A stretch of DNA of 64,000 nucleotides from NCEH01 sp002257205 (GCF_043195105.1 NZ_JBAFWO010000003.1); one strand, 5' to 3'; shown: positions 17,305-26,640, counted from the stretch's first letter. Notes: a model not told the origin generated them from the sequence alone. Program-made: numbers and translations.

Positions 17305-18066
17305 ATGACTTTGGAAGCCGATCTCAAGACCGCCCAGGCCCGGCTCGCGGAATATCTCGCCGAAGCACAGCACGCGGTCGCCTTCACCGGTGCCGGACTT
17401 TCCACCGAATGCGGCATTCCCGATTTCCGCTCCCCCGGCGGATTGTGGACGCAGAACAAGCCGATCCCGTTCGAAATCTTCCTCGCCCACCGCGCCGCCC
17501 GCACCGAAGCTTGGCGGCGCAAGTTCGCGATGGATGCAGCCTTTTCGAGCGCGAAGCCCGGCCGCGGCCATCTCGCCCTTGCGCGCCTGCTCCAGGGCGG
17601 GCGGCTCGGCGGCATCGTCACGCAGAACATCGACGGGCTTCACCAAGCCTCGGGCGTGCCGGCAGAGGCCCTCGTGGAGCTGCACGGCAACGGCACCTAT
17701 GCCACCTGTCTCGACTGCGCCGCGCGCTACGAACTGGACTGGGTGCACACCCAGTTCCATGCCCATGGCGAACTCGCGCCCGATTGCCCGGCCTGCGGCG
17801 GCCCGGTGAAGAGCGCGACCATCTCGTTCGGCCAATCCATGCCCCAGGGGGAAATGCTGCGTGCCAGCGCCATGACGCGCGCCTGCGACCTGTTCATCGC
17901 GATCGGCTCCTCGCTCGTGGTCTATCCGGCCGCATCCTTCCCGATTCGGGCGAAGCAGAACGGCGCGCGGCTGGTCATTCTCAATCGCGAGCCGACGGAC
18001 CTCGACGAACTGGCCGACCTTGTGGTGCGCGCCGAGATCGGCGATGTGCTCGCGCCATTTGCCTAA
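17305..18066 (+). CDS. Sir2-family NAD-dependent protein deacylase
   Basis: A sirtuin of 253 residues that removes acyl groups from protein lysines using NAD. Seen are GAGLSTECGIPDFRS (NAD binding), TQNIDGLHQ, the catalytic His in LVELHGN, two Cys pairs for structural zinc (CLDC and CPACG) and GSSLVVYPAASFP. The ATG at 17305 fits the family N-terminus, although the frame is open far upstream. It is related to cobB, though the exact subclass is not certain. Confidence 0.93.
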   Translation: MTLEADLKTAQARLAEYLAEAQHAVAFTGAGLSTECGIPDFRSPGGLWTQNKPIPFEIFLAHRAARTEAWRRKFAMDAAFSSAKPGRGHLALARLLQGGRLGGIVTQNIDGLHQASGVPAEALVELHGNGTYATCLDCAARYELDWVHTQFHAHGELAPDCPACGGPVKSATISFGQSMPQGEMLRASAMTRACDLFIAIGSSLVVYPAASFPIRAKQNGARLVILNREPTDLDELADLVVRAEIGDVLAPFA

Positions 18067-18197
18067 TTTCGCCCCTGCCTGCTTTTGCGGCGCGGAATCT
18101 ACCCCGCGGCGCGCTGGAAAGGGTGTGCGAGGCGCGCATGTCTTGCTATTCTTGGCACCTGAATCGATGGCCCGTAAGCGTAACGGTCGGGGTAGAC

Positions 18198-18776
18198 ATG
18201 GGCTCCTACGGACAAGGGCTTGGGCCACATCCCACCGCCCCGTCAGAGGATCTGGCGGAAACCCCGGTGCGCCTCATCGAGGTGGCCGGTGCAATCAAAT
18301 GGTTCGACGTCACCAAAGGGTACGGTTTCATCGTGCCCGACAGCGGCGGCCCGGACATCCTCGTTCATGTCACCTGCCTGCGGCGCGGCGGCTTCCAGAC
18401 CGCGATGGAGGGCGCCCGAATCGTCTGCGAGGCGATCGAGCGCAGCAAGGGGATGCAGGCGTTCCGCGTGGTCTCGTTGGATCTGTCCACCGCCACGCCC
18501 CCATCCCTGCCGGCAACCCGCGCCCGCGCCACGATCGAGCCGAGCGGCGGCTTCGAGACCGCTACGGTAAAATGGTTCAACCGCCTGCGCGGCTTCGGCT
18601 TCCTCACCCAGGGCGAAGACAGGCCGGACATCTTCGTCCATATGGAAACCCTGCGCCGGCGCGGCCTCACGGAATTGCGACCGGGGCAGGACGTGCAGGT
18701 TCGCTATGGTGACGGGCCGAAGGGCCTGATGGCCACCGACGTGAAGGTCGAGGACGGCCTGCCGGAAAAGCATTGA
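18198..18776 (+). CDS. Protein with two cold-shock domains
   Basis: A 192-residue RNA/DNA-binding protein with two CSDs, a layout frequent in alphaproteobacteria (CspD-like of Caulobacter). CSD1 covers about residues 30-95, with the RNP1-like KGYGFI and the RNP2-like ILVHV. CSD2 covers about 120-185 with RGFGFL and IFVHM. The linker is Pro/Arg-rich. The ATG at 18198 is preceded by GGTCGGGGT. An in-frame ATG at 18138 is the alternative start. The DUF192 gene begins 9 bases after the stop, and the two probably share a transcript. Confidence 0.85.
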   Translation: MGSYGQGLGPHPTAPSEDLAETPVRLIEVAGAIKWFDVTKGYGFIVPDSGGPDILVHVTCLRRGGFQTAMEGARIVCEAIERSKGMQAFRVVSLDLSTATPPSLPATRARATIEPSGGFETATVKWFNRLRGFGFLTQGEDRPDIFVHMETLRRRGLTELRPGQDVQVRYGDGPKGLMATDVKVEDGLPEKH

Positions 18777-18785
18777 GGATTTTTT

Positions 18786-19280
18786 ATGCTGCGTTTGACT
18801 TGGGCAGCCCCCCTGCTGCCCGCGCGCGTCCTGTCCGCCTGCGCCGCCGTGCTGTTGGCGCTGATGGCGGGGCTTTCGCTTGCCCGGGCGGCGGATGCTC
18901 CCCTTGAGGCATTGGAAATCGCGACCCGCAAGGGCGTCGTGGTGCTGGAAGTGGAAGTTGCCCGCACCGAGCAACAACGTGAGACCGGCCTCATGTATCG
19001 CAAGGAATTGCCGGAACGGCAGGGCATGCTGTTTGATTTCGGCAAGAGCGAGCCGGTCTATATGTGGATGAAGAACACATTTATTCCGCTCGACATGCTG
19101 TTCATCCGGGAGGACGGCACCATTGCGCGCATCGAGGAGATGACCACGCCCTTTTCCACCCGCACCATCTCTTCCGGGGAGCCGGTGAAGGTTGTGGTGG
19201 AGATTGCCGGCGGCGCGGCGAAGCGCCTGGGCATTGCTCCGGGCGACCGGCTCTCGACTGGGCTGTTCAGCGGCAAATAG
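18786..19280 (+). CDS. DUF192 exported protein
   Basis: A 164-residue protein with an N-terminal signal peptide or anchor (hydrophobic residues about 17-36, ending LARAAD). The rest is a DUF192 domain: RETGLMYRKELPERQGMLFDF, then a YMWMKNTFIPLDMLFI block and the C-terminal GDRLSTG. The family occurs across bacteria and archaea. Its role is not established. It is coupled to the upstream two-CSD gene, a pairing often seen in this order. Confidence 0.88.
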   Translation: MLRLTWAAPLLPARVLSACAAVLLALMAGLSLARAADAPLEALEIATRKGVVVLEVEVARTEQQRETGLMYRKELPERQGMLFDFGKSEPVYMWMKNTFIPLDMLFIREDGTIARIEEMTTPFSTRTISSGEPVKVVVEIAGGAAKRLGIAPGDRLSTGLFSGK

Positions 19281-19417
19281 GCGTCACGCCGGCTTGCTCC
19301 CGACGCGCGCCGCCCCAGCGCGCACCTTGAATTTGCCAGCTTATTGCGCGTTATTCCCGCCTGCCCCTTGCGGGCCTTCGTTTATAAAACTAAGGAAGGC
19401 GAAGGCGCTTCGCCCGT

Positions 19418-19494
19418 CGGAGCATAGCGCAGCCCGGTAGCGCATCTGCTTTGGGAGCAGAGGGTCGCAGGTTCGAATCCTGCTGCTCCGACCA
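19418..19494 (+). tRNA. tRNA-Pro (UGG)
   Basis: The acceptor arms CGGAGCA and TGCTCCG pair. The anticodon stem TCTGC/GCAGA encloses loop TTTGGGA (anticodon TGG). The T-loop GGTTCGAATCC is canonical and CCA is encoded. A short stem-loop (19398-19414) precedes the 5' end. Confidence 0.95.
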
Positions 19495-19607
19495 TCTTCT
19501 CATTCGTGGCGCGGATCCAGGGCGCCGGGCGCTGCGATCAGGCTGGGGCGATGTTCGCTGCACACTGCCCGAGCGGGAGACCCGCCCTATCGCCCCTATC
19601 TGAGCGC

Positions 19608-20354
19608 TCAGGCCATCGGATCCGGCGGAACGGACGTGGAGCGGGCGCGCGCCTGGCCAATCCAGTCCTCGCGCTCCACGCGGCCGCGAAATCCGAGGAA
19701 GGCCCCGATCCAACGCGCTTCGTCCGGCGTCCAGGCCGCAATCTGTCGAAAATGGTAAATGCCCAGGGCGTTCAACTTGCGTTCGTTCAAGGGTCCTATC
19801 CCCTTGATCTGTTTGAGATCATCCACTCCCGCCGCATCCGGTTGGGCTGCGGCTAGCGGGCGCTGCCCCGGCAAATTCGCCTCCCCAATCGCCGGGCCAA
19901 GTGGCGAAGCGGACAGGCTGGGCTGATCACCCGCGCCGACCGTTTCGGAGGAACCTACGTCCGGAATCCCGAGGGTGAGCTGCGATGAGAGGCCACGCCG
20001 TCTGGCTTTGGTTGCTGCGGGACTTGCGGGAGGCGTTGGGGCTGGCTCCGGCGGACCCACGGGGCGGGAGCCGATGCCCTCTGGAGCAATGGGAGACGGC
20101 GCCCCCTCGTCCGGCGCCTCACCCGGCGGAGCGGGCTTATCATCCTCGTCGGGGGATAGCTCCGCAGCATCGCCCCTCAAAACCGCGGCATCTATCCCCG
20201 GCCCTGATTCATCCAGGGGAAGAAAGGTTGTTTGAGCGAACAGAGAAATCCTCCGGCGCTGCTCGGCCCGACGGCGCAGAAACAGGCCGAGCGCAATGCC
20301 GAGCGCACAGGCCAGCACGAGCAGCAGGGCGGTTTCAATCTCGAAGGACATCAT
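19608..20354 (-). CDS. Single-TM protein with C-terminal helix-hairpin-helix domain
   Basis: A 248-residue protein. Residues 4-24 are one transmembrane helix followed by basic residues, so the bulk faces the cytoplasm. The middle (about 50-180) is acidic/Pro-rich and disordered-looking. Residues about 185-240 match the H3TH/HhH type of COG3743 (DLKQIKGIGPLNERKLNALG, then FRQIAAWT and WIGAFLGF), a fold used for non-specific DNA binding or as a protein module. Its start overlaps the stop of the 35-residue gene by four bases, and both follow the BON/OmpA gene. Its function in this operon is unknown. Confidence 0.8.
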   Translation of the reverse strand: MMSFEIETALLLVLACALGIALGLFLRRRAEQRRRISLFAQTTFLPLDESGPGIDAAVLRGDAAELSPDEDDKPAPPGEAPDEGAPSPIAPEGIGSRPVGPPEPAPTPPASPAATKARRRGLSSQLTLGIPDVGSSETVGAGDQPSLSASPLGPAIGEANLPGQRPLAAAQPDAAGVDDLKQIKGIGPLNERKLNALGIYHFRQIAAWTPDEARWIGAFLGFRGRVEREDWIGQARARSTSVPPDPMA

Positions 20355-20458
20355 GGCTGCGGCCTCCGCGTGGCCGGTGGCAGGGCATATCCGACGGCGA
20401 GGCCCAACATGAATGCACCCAGCACATAGGGCCAGAGGGTCAATGCGAGGTAGGCCAT
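20351..20458 (-). CDS. 35-residue single-transmembrane protein
   Basis: A very small gene between the OmpA-like and HhH genes, 46 bases after the former and overlapping the latter in ATGA. GGGAGGA lies nine bases before the ATG. The product is one hydrophobic helix (about residues 3-25) with a short basic Pro-rich end (PPATRRPQP). It resembles in size and place the small ArfB-type proteins of BON/OmpA operons. I know no activity for it. Confidence 0.7.
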   Translation of the reverse strand: MAYLALTLWPYVLGAFMLGLAVGYALPPATRRPQP

Positions 20459-20504
20459 CTTTTCCGTCCTCCCGAGGCTGCCGCGCCAGCCGGTGGATGC
20501 GATC

Positions 20505-22724
20505 TCACCGCAAAACCGGCTCGGGAACCGGGTCGCCGGCCGCCCTGACATTCACCTGAACACTGCCGCGCACGAGCCCCGACGCAGGATCGAAACCCGG
20601 CGCCGGCCCCCCTGCCCCGGTGCCCACGAACACCCGGCTCGTCGCCACGCCGGCCTGTTCAAGATAGCTGGAAATGGTATCGGCCCGGGCGCGCGACAAG
20701 GCAAAATCGCCGCCGCCACTGCCTTCCGGGACCCCCAGAACATCGACCCGCGTGGTCGGGCAGCGCTGCACCGCATAAACGATGCGATCCAAGGTGGGCG
20801 CGCTCTGCGCGCTGAGCCGAACGCTGTGTCCCTCGAACAGAAGCGGCATATGGGCGAGGATCTGCTCCACCTCGCGGGTGCATTCCTGATCGGATTCCGG
20901 CGTTCCAGGAGGCGCCCGCTCGATGGAGATTTCGCTGGTGAAGCCACGCGGCAACGCCTTACGCACATTCGCCGCAACCTGCCCCACCGCCGCCGGATGC
21001 AGCGCCGCGCCGGACAATTGAACCTGCCCGTCGACGATCCTCAACTCGGCCGTTTCCAGCCGCGCCATCTGGGAGATGACCTTGGGAAGCGTTTCGGAAA
21101 GCCCGGCGGGTGCACCGGCCCCGACCGCACTCACGTCATTGATCCGCGCCTCGGGGTAGAGATTGAGGATGAGCGCGCGCACCGCGGCCTGGGTCGCCAG
21201 ATCGGGAAAAAAGCCGGACACAGTGACGCCTTCGCCATCGCGGCGGACTGCAAAGACATAAGGGGAGATCAAGGGCGGGCGCAGGGCGGAGACATCCAGC
21301 AAAATGCCCGGCGGCGGCGCCTGGGCGGCGGTACGCACGGTGACATAGGCGCTGGAATCGGAAGCTTCGCCCGACAATGTGATGCGCGTGCCGGAAAGCT
21401 CTGCACGCCCCTCCCGCAGTTTCGCCAATTGCGCCAACGCGAAGTTCGCGGCATTCACCCAGGCATCGGCAGGCGGGCCGCCCGAGGCCAGCTTCGTCTC
21501 ATCCGCAACCGTGATCCCCGGCAGGGCGCTGCGCGCCGCCTCCACAATGCCGCGGCCCGCCTCTTCGCTCGGCGCCACGCCGGTGAGCTTCAGCGTGTCG
21601 CCGATCAAGGTCGCTGCCCAGAGAAAAGGCGAAACACGAGGCGGCTCCACGAGGAAACGGGCGAGCGTGAACCCCTCGGGCGGCGCGCGGCGCGCGGCCA
21701 TAAGCGCATCGAACGACCCATAATCCGGGCTCGCCCCCTCCAGCGTGATTGACGTATCGGAGATCAGCACCCGTCCTTTGGGCAGGCGCGCCAATTGGCG
21801 AAGCGCATAGCCCACGGCCTTGACCCAGCGATCCACGCTGGGCGCGCCGTCCGCGAGCTGCATTTCGTCCACCACCCGCGCATTGTCGATGGCCCCGCGC
21901 ACCGCCGCAAGCACCTGCTGGCGGGCCTCCTGGGATGGCACATGCCCCAGCAGGTGAATCTGGTCCGCGTCACGCACCGCCGACCACATATAGGGCGTGG
22001 CAACCGGAGGCCGCACCGCGAAGGTTCCGACGCGAAAGCCTTGGGGCAACGGGTCCTTGAAAGTGGCGGCGAGGGCATCATAGGTGGCAAGATCCGGGCT
22101 ACGGCCTTCGATGGTCATCACATCATCGGAGAGGGTCACCCGGCCGGCCGGCAGACGGATCAATTGCTGGAGCGCAAAGGAAACCACGGCCGAAAAATCG
22201 CCCGCCGGCGCGCCGCGTGCGCGTACCAGCCGATCAAGCCCTTGAACCGACAGGCCTCCTGGTAGGGCGCGCGCGGCCTCGCCAATCCTCGCTAAGGCAT
22301 AGGCAGACGGAACATAGCCCGACACAAGCAAAGTGCGGCCATCGCGGACCGCGGTGAAGGTGAAGGGGCGGCGTTCGGGGAGCATGACGATGGAATCGCT
22401 CACCTGCCGGACGCCGAACAGATTTTTCAGCGCCGCCAATACCTTGACGCGCGGCTGCTCGGCCAGGGCCTCGCCCGTGATCACGGCGTCACGGCCATTG
22501 AACCGCACTTGAACCCAGGATTCGCCGGTATTCCGCAAGGCTTCAATGGCACGTTCTTCGAGATCGGCCTCGATCGCGGGACGCTGCAGCAAGGCGAGCC
22601 ACCAGAGCAGAGCAAGGCCGGCCAGTGCGAGCGCGATCAGCCCGAAGGCACGCCAGCCGAGCCAGCCTTCGGAGCGCAGGCGTGGCAGATCTTCACCCGC
22701 TCCAGCTTCCATGCTGTGTCTCAT
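20505..22724 (-). CDS. Inner-membrane-anchored BON-like repeat/OmpA-like protein (ArfA/Rv0899-like layout)
   Basis: About 739 residues. A single TM helix near residues 28-48 is followed by four repeat units of about 130 residues. Each begins with a W/F-A-V-R-D type strand and a SGxVPS motif, runs through an A-rich helix and ends in a D-E-x-x-L-A element, as in BON-type domains. The last about 110 residues are OmpA-like, with the peptidoglycan-binding helix FALSRARADTISSYL but a divergent loop where GHTD is usual. The ATG at 22724 is immediately after GGAGGA. The ATG at 22712 is equally possible. It heads the operon with the two single-TM proteins. Confidence 0.8.
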   Translation of the reverse strand: MRHSMEAGAGEDLPRLRSEGWLGWRAFGLIALALAGLALLWWLALLQRPAIEADLEERAIEALRNTGESWVQVRFNGRDAVITGEALAEQPRVKVLAALKNLFGVRQVSDSIVMLPERRPFTFTAVRDGRTLLVSGYVPSAYALARIGEAARALPGGLSVQGLDRLVRARGAPAGDFSAVVSFALQQLIRLPAGRVTLSDDVMTIEGRSPDLATYDALAATFKDPLPQGFRVGTFAVRPPVATPYMWSAVRDADQIHLLGHVPSQEARQQVLAAVRGAIDNARVVDEMQLADGAPSVDRWVKAVGYALRQLARLPKGRVLISDTSITLEGASPDYGSFDALMAARRAPPEGFTLARFLVEPPRVSPFLWAATLIGDTLKLTGVAPSEEAGRGIVEAARSALPGITVADETKLASGGPPADAWVNAANFALAQLAKLREGRAELSGTRITLSGEASDSSAYVTVRTAAQAPPPGILLDVSALRPPLISPYVFAVRRDGEGVTVSGFFPDLATQAAVRALILNLYPEARINDVSAVGAGAPAGLSETLPKVISQMARLETAELRIVDGQVQLSGAALHPAAVGQVAANVRKALPRGFTSEISIERAPPGTPESDQECTREVEQILAHMPLLFEGHSVRLSAQSAPTLDRIVYAVQRCPTTRVDVLGVPEGSGGGDFALSRARADTISSYLEQAGVATSRVFVGTGAGGPAPGFDPASGLVRGSVQVNVRAAGDPVPEPVLR

Positions 22725-22914
22725 TCCTCCAGGGATCCGGCACGGGAGGCCGATGGTCTGTGATCCCATGGATCGGCGGATGGGTAAAGCCTATCCGACA
22801 TGTGCGGGCGTTCGCGCCGGCCAACTCCGGTATGCCAGCGATACCGGCAGAGGATGTGGTGCTTCGCGACGGGAGAAAATCGGACCCGCCTGGCAGCGGG
22901 CATCGCCATGTGCA

Positions 22915-22950
22915 AATAACAAAAAGGCCCCGGTGGAAACCACCGGGGCC
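22915..22950 (-). terminator. Rho-independent terminator of the porin gene
   Basis: A perfect 11-bp stem (22926-22936 with 22940-22950, tiny loop) is followed on the minus strand by TTTTT (22925-22921). It lies 25 bases after the porin stop. Confidence 0.9.
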
Positions 22951-22974
22951 GATCTCAAACCGACGAAGTGTCGA

Positions 22975-24486
22975 TCAGAAGTTGCGCTGGGCGCGGAGAC
23001 CACCCGACCACACGTCGGTGGAACCACCAACGCCGGAGGTGACCGAAGACAGCGTGCCAACGGCAGTCGGGAAGTAGGAGACGTTGTTGGCGAGCGTGTT
23101 GTTGCCGCCTTCAACCTTCGAGTAGAGGACTTCAAGACCGAGGTCGAGGTTCTTGACCGGCGACCAGATGGTGTTGAGGCCGACCTGCCACATCTTCACG
23201 TCGGCAGCGCCAACGGTGTTCTGCGGCACGGACACGTCAACATAACCGGCATACAGAGCCGAACGCAGGTTCGGCATCCAGTAGTGGCGATACTGACCCT
23301 GGAGGGCCCAGCCGGACTCGGTGTCGAAGCTGAGGTTCGAACCGTTCCACACGGCATCGGCCAGCGGGTAGAACGCGCCGCCATACGACACGAACGAGCC
23401 GAAGGTGTTGATGTCGGTGGAGCCGAGGCTGGTGGCGCGGCCCTGGGTGGTGCCCGAGAGGCCGAGGTAGCTCAGAGCGCCGTCAGCATAGTTGGCCTGG
23501 ATGTACAGGCTGTCGCCGGGGGAGATGACGGGGAGCTTGATCTCCACCGAACCACCGAGCGCCCAACCCCAGGTCGTATCCGTGCTCTGGCCGATATAAG
23601 AAACGCCAGTGGGATAGGACGCCGAGTTGAGGGGGGTGATGGCAACCACCTGGTGCAGGGCACCGGACAGCTGAGCCGAACCCCAAGCCTGGTCGACGCG
23701 CAGGTTGCCGACGATGTCAGGAGCCTGCGTGCCACCCTGGTAGTTGGTGTAGCCGCCGAGCGCACCAATCGTGCCGGGCGTGGAGGCCAGAACGCCAGTG
23801 GCGGTGCCCTGAACGCCGGTGATACGGTTGGCCGCATCTTCCAACGCCAAGCTGGCAGAGAAGCCGTTGCCGAACTGCGCGGTGTAGGCGACGACGGTGT
23901 TCCACTGGTTGGAACCCGCATACGGGGTCGTCAGCATGTAGTTGATACCCGTGTCGAAGAACGACTGGGTATAACCGAACGTGAAGCCAGCGAACTGGAT
24001 GAACACGCGTTCAAAATAGAGGTTGTTACCGCCGTTGGACGGGGTGGCCGAGGAGCCCGAAGCGCCCCAGGAGTTCCACTCGATGCCGCCACGGACATAC
24101 GAACGCAGAACACCGTAGTCAGTCGCGGTGCGGGCGTCGAAGTCGAACACGCCGCGAACGCGGGTCGTGTAGTTGGGGCTACGGTCGGTCTTGAAGGGGT
24201 AGGCAGCGCCAGCGATACCCGGGTTGCTGAAAGCACCGCCCGAAACGCTGGAGATCGCCGGGTTGAAGGTGCCAACGCCGTTCACATAATAATCGGCGCG
24301 CGCATAGCCACCGATCTTCAGGCAGGTGTCGGTGCCCGGAACATAATAGTAGCCGGCGCCGTAAGCGGAGCAGACCTTCACATACTCAACGGCCTTCGCC
24401 TTAACAGGCAGATCGGCGGCGTTCGCTCCAGCGACCGCGACGAGACCCGCCGCGCTGCCGAGGAGAAGGCTTTTCACCATCTTCAT
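22975..24486 (-). CDS. Rhizobiales-type outer-membrane porin
   Basis: A 503-residue trimeric porin of the family abundant in Brucella, Rhizobium and Bradyrhizobium. The signal peptide is MKMVKSLLLGSAAGLVAVAG to ANAAD, followed by the family hallmark LPVKAKAVEYVKVCSAYGAG with a Cys, then CLKIGGYARADY and a second Cys. Alternating aromatic beta-strands fill the rest. The protein ends in Phe (QRNF) as needed for outer-membrane insertion. GGAGG lies before the ATG at 24486. Its codon use is more uniform than its neighbours', consistent with very high expression, and it has its own terminator. Confidence 0.95.
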   Translation of the reverse strand: MKMVKSLLLGSAAGLVAVAGANAADLPVKAKAVEYVKVCSAYGAGYYYVPGTDTCLKIGGYARADYYVNGVGTFNPAISSVSGGAFSNPGIAGAAYPFKTDRSPNYTTRVRGVFDFDARTATDYGVLRSYVRGGIEWNSWGASGSSATPSNGGNNLYFERVFIQFAGFTFGYTQSFFDTGINYMLTTPYAGSNQWNTVVAYTAQFGNGFSASLALEDAANRITGVQGTATGVLASTPGTIGALGGYTNYQGGTQAPDIVGNLRVDQAWGSAQLSGALHQVVAITPLNSASYPTGVSYIGQSTDTTWGWALGGSVEIKLPVISPGDSLYIQANYADGALSYLGLSGTTQGRATSLGSTDINTFGSFVSYGGAFYPLADAVWNGSNLSFDTESGWALQGQYRHYWMPNLRSALYAGYVDVSVPQNTVGAADVKMWQVGLNTIWSPVKNLDLGLEVLYSKVEGGNNTLANNVSYFPTAVGTLSSVTSGVGGSTDVWSGGLRAQRNF

Positions 24487-25063
24487 CGTGTGACCTCCAA
24501 GTTTCGTTCCGAGGGAGCTAGCGCCGCTTCGTCGGTGCCACTGCACCCCGAGAGGGTTCTTGCCCCGATTCCCCACCACGCTCGGGCCGAAGCCGCAAAC
24601 ACAGGAAGGGCGACCGGGGACTGCCCCCCTTCGTCGCAAAGCAACCATACAAAAGGCTCATCCCGGATCAACGCCTGTATCGCTCGGAAAGGGTCTTGGA
24701 CACTGGATTTCCAGGCAGTGTTGCAGGATTAACACGCCTTATTTTAACTACCATAATACCGTACGTATGCCGACAAATCGTGGCCAGCGTTGAAGCTCTG
24801 CGTCGCCGGCTGACGAAATTTCGCCCTCCGCCACAAAATCGGGCACCGCCCCGCCAAGGCCTGAAGCTTGACCCATGCCGGACCTCCAGGCGTCGAATCG
24901 TGCCCGGAACTGCCGGCGGGCGGGGGAGGGATTCGCCATTTCCCGCCGCGTGACCCCCCTGCACTGGAATCGAACCGCCGAATGTGGTGAAGACACGCGC
25001 GCGCCCGGTTGGCCTTTCCCTGGGCGTGCGCTCAGCGTTCGGCGGCCCGACGAGACATCACTC
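24487..25063. other. Long divergent intergenic region (porin / epimerase)
   Basis: No supported gene in 577 bases. It holds the porin promoter and 5' leader (minus) and the epimerase promoter (plus). The AT-rich part around 24725-24785 is the best promoter candidate. A small RNA here is possible but not shown by the sequence. Confidence 0.5.
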
Positions 25064-26071
25064 ATGCGGATCTTGATTACCGGCACCGCCGGCTTCATCG
25101 GCTTCCATCTGGCGCGCCTGCTGCTGGGGTCGGGGCACGAGATCGCCGGCATCGACGGGCTCACCCCTTATTACGATGTCGCTCTGAAGCGCCGGCGCGA
25201 GGCCTTGCTGCTCCAGAACGCCGGTTTTCAGGCCCATGAGGTGATGCTCGAGGACAGCCTCGCCCTCAATGCCATCGCCGATGCCTTCCAGCCGGAAGCG
25301 ATCATCCACCTCGCGGCCCAGGCGGGCGTGCGCTACAGCCTGGAAAACCCGCGCTCCTACGTGGAGGCCAATCTGGTCGGCACCTTCAATGTGATGGAGC
25401 TGGCGCGCCTTCATGCGGTGAAGCATTTCATGCTCGCCTCCACCAGCTCGGTCTATGGCGCCAATAAGCTGATGCCGTTCGTGGAAGATGAACGCACCGA
25501 TTTCCCCCTCACCCTCTATGCCGCCACCAAGAAGGCGACCGAGGTGATGAGCCATTCCTATGCGCATCTGTGGGGCATCCCCACCACGGCCTTCCGGTTC
25601 TTCACGGTTTACGGGCCCTGGGGCCGGCCGGATATGGCCCTGTTCAAATTCACCAGCAGCATGCTGCGCGGCGAGCCCATCGACGTCTACAACCACGGCG
25701 ACATGTATCGCGACTTCACCTATGTGGACGATCTGGTGAAGGCCGTCGCGCTCCTGCTCGATGTGGCGCCCACCCGCGCGGACGCGGGCACGAGCGACGA
25801 TTCGCTGGGCACCAGCCCGGCCGCTCCCTTCCGCGTGGTCAATATCGGCAAGGGCAGCCCGGTGCGCCTGCTGGATTTCATCGAGGAGATCGAGCGCTGC
25901 GTCGGCCGCCCGGCCATTCGCAACTATATGCCCATGCAGCCGGGGGACGTGCCGCACACCTATGCCAATGTGGACCTGCTCGAACGGCTGACGGGATATC
26001 GTCCCGATACCGGGGTTGCCGTGGGCGTCGCCGCCTTCGTTGCCTGGTACAAGGATTATTATGGCTGCTGA
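25064..26071 (+). CDS. NAD-dependent epimerase, UDP-glucuronate 4-epimerase type
   Basis: Extended SDR of 335 residues that makes UDP-galacturonate from UDP-glucuronate for LPS or capsule. Seen are the Rossmann motif GTAGFIGFH, the HLAAQAGVRYSLENP block typical of the LpsL/GAE group, STSSVYGANK, the catalytic YAATKKATE and RFFTVYGPWGRPDMA. The ATG at 25064 begins exactly at the Rossmann strand. It stands apart from the main sugar cluster but should serve the same polymers. Confidence 0.9.
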   Translation: MRILITGTAGFIGFHLARLLLGSGHEIAGIDGLTPYYDVALKRRREALLLQNAGFQAHEVMLEDSLALNAIADAFQPEAIIHLAAQAGVRYSLENPRSYVEANLVGTFNVMELARLHAVKHFMLASTSSVYGANKLMPFVEDERTDFPLTLYAATKKATEVMSHSYAHLWGIPTTAFRFFTVYGPWGRPDMALFKFTSSMLRGEPIDVYNHGDMYRDFTYVDDLVKAVALLLDVAPTRADAGTSDDSLGTSPAAPFRVVNIGKGSPVRLLDFIEEIERCVGRPAIRNYMPMQPGDVPHTYANVDLLERLTGYRPDTGVAVGVAAFVAWYKDYYGC

Positions 26072-26159
26072 CGCCGGTAAGCCGTGATTGGCCTTGGGTG
26101 AACCGCCCGCGAAGGTCGATGAACGAAGCCGTGCATGCCGCCCCCGTTCATCGAGATTG

Positions 26160-26206
26160 CCCTGAACTTGACGCTGCTACCTGAAGTTCGGGGCCTAAAC
26201 CCGAAC
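26160..26206. repeat. Two mutually exclusive stem-loops between convergent genes
   Basis: Stem 1 pairs 26160-26169 with 26184-26193 (one wobble). Stem 2 pairs 26186-26192 with 26200-26206 perfectly. They share sequence, so only one can form at a time. The place between the convergent epimerase and Ala-rich genes suggests a bidirectional terminator, but no T-run follows. Confidence 0.4.
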
Positions 26207-26211
26207 CTGGC

Positions 26212-26463
26212 TCAGGCCTTGCCGGGCAGCGTCGGAGCGGTCGGCAGCGGGGTCGCAGCGAGCGTCGCCAGGTTCGACTGAAGGGTCGCGGCGGCGCTGT
26301 TGATGGCACTCAGGTCGGGGCTGGCCACCTTGGCCGGAACGGCCGGAACGGTCGCCGGCTTGGGAGCGGCAGCGGCCTTGGCAGCGACGGCGGCAGCCGA
26401 GGCCTGCTTGAGCTGGGCGATCCGGGCGGCGGCGGAGGTGGGGGCGGAAGTGACCGTGGTCAT
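26212..26463 (-). CDS. Ala/Pro-rich small protein, function unknown
   Basis: An 83-residue product, starting MTTVTSAPTS, with GGAGAC six bases before the ATG at 26463-26461. More than a third of the residues are Ala. Two short amphipathic Ala-rich helices (AAARIAQLKQASAAAVAAKA and INSAAATLQSNLATLAATP) flank a Pro/Val-rich middle. There is no signal peptide and no recognised domain. The good ribosome site and strand-consistent codon use support it as a real gene. In-frame starts upstream (26475, 26514) are less likely. Confidence 0.55.
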   Translation of the reverse strand: MTTVTSAPTSAAARIAQLKQASAAAVAAKAAAAPKPATVPAVPAKVASPDLSAINSAAATLQSNLATLAATPLPTAPTLPGKA

Positions 26464-26640
26464 GATTGTCTCCATATTGGTCTGAATCACCCGTTTGGAA
26501 TGATCCACCGGCACCTAAGCGCACCGGCCTGTCCCGAGGCTTGCCACCGCATCAGAGCACCTCCCCTTCGCTGGACGTGAGGATCCGCCGCGATCCCGGG
26601 GCCGCGAATCCAACCGCTCGGAATAGCTGGCGCGAAGCAT

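Noticed and set aside
26072..26211. Intrinsic terminator for the epimerase gene
   Set aside because: Stem-loops exist, but no T-run follows on either strand, so they are listed only as inverted repeats.
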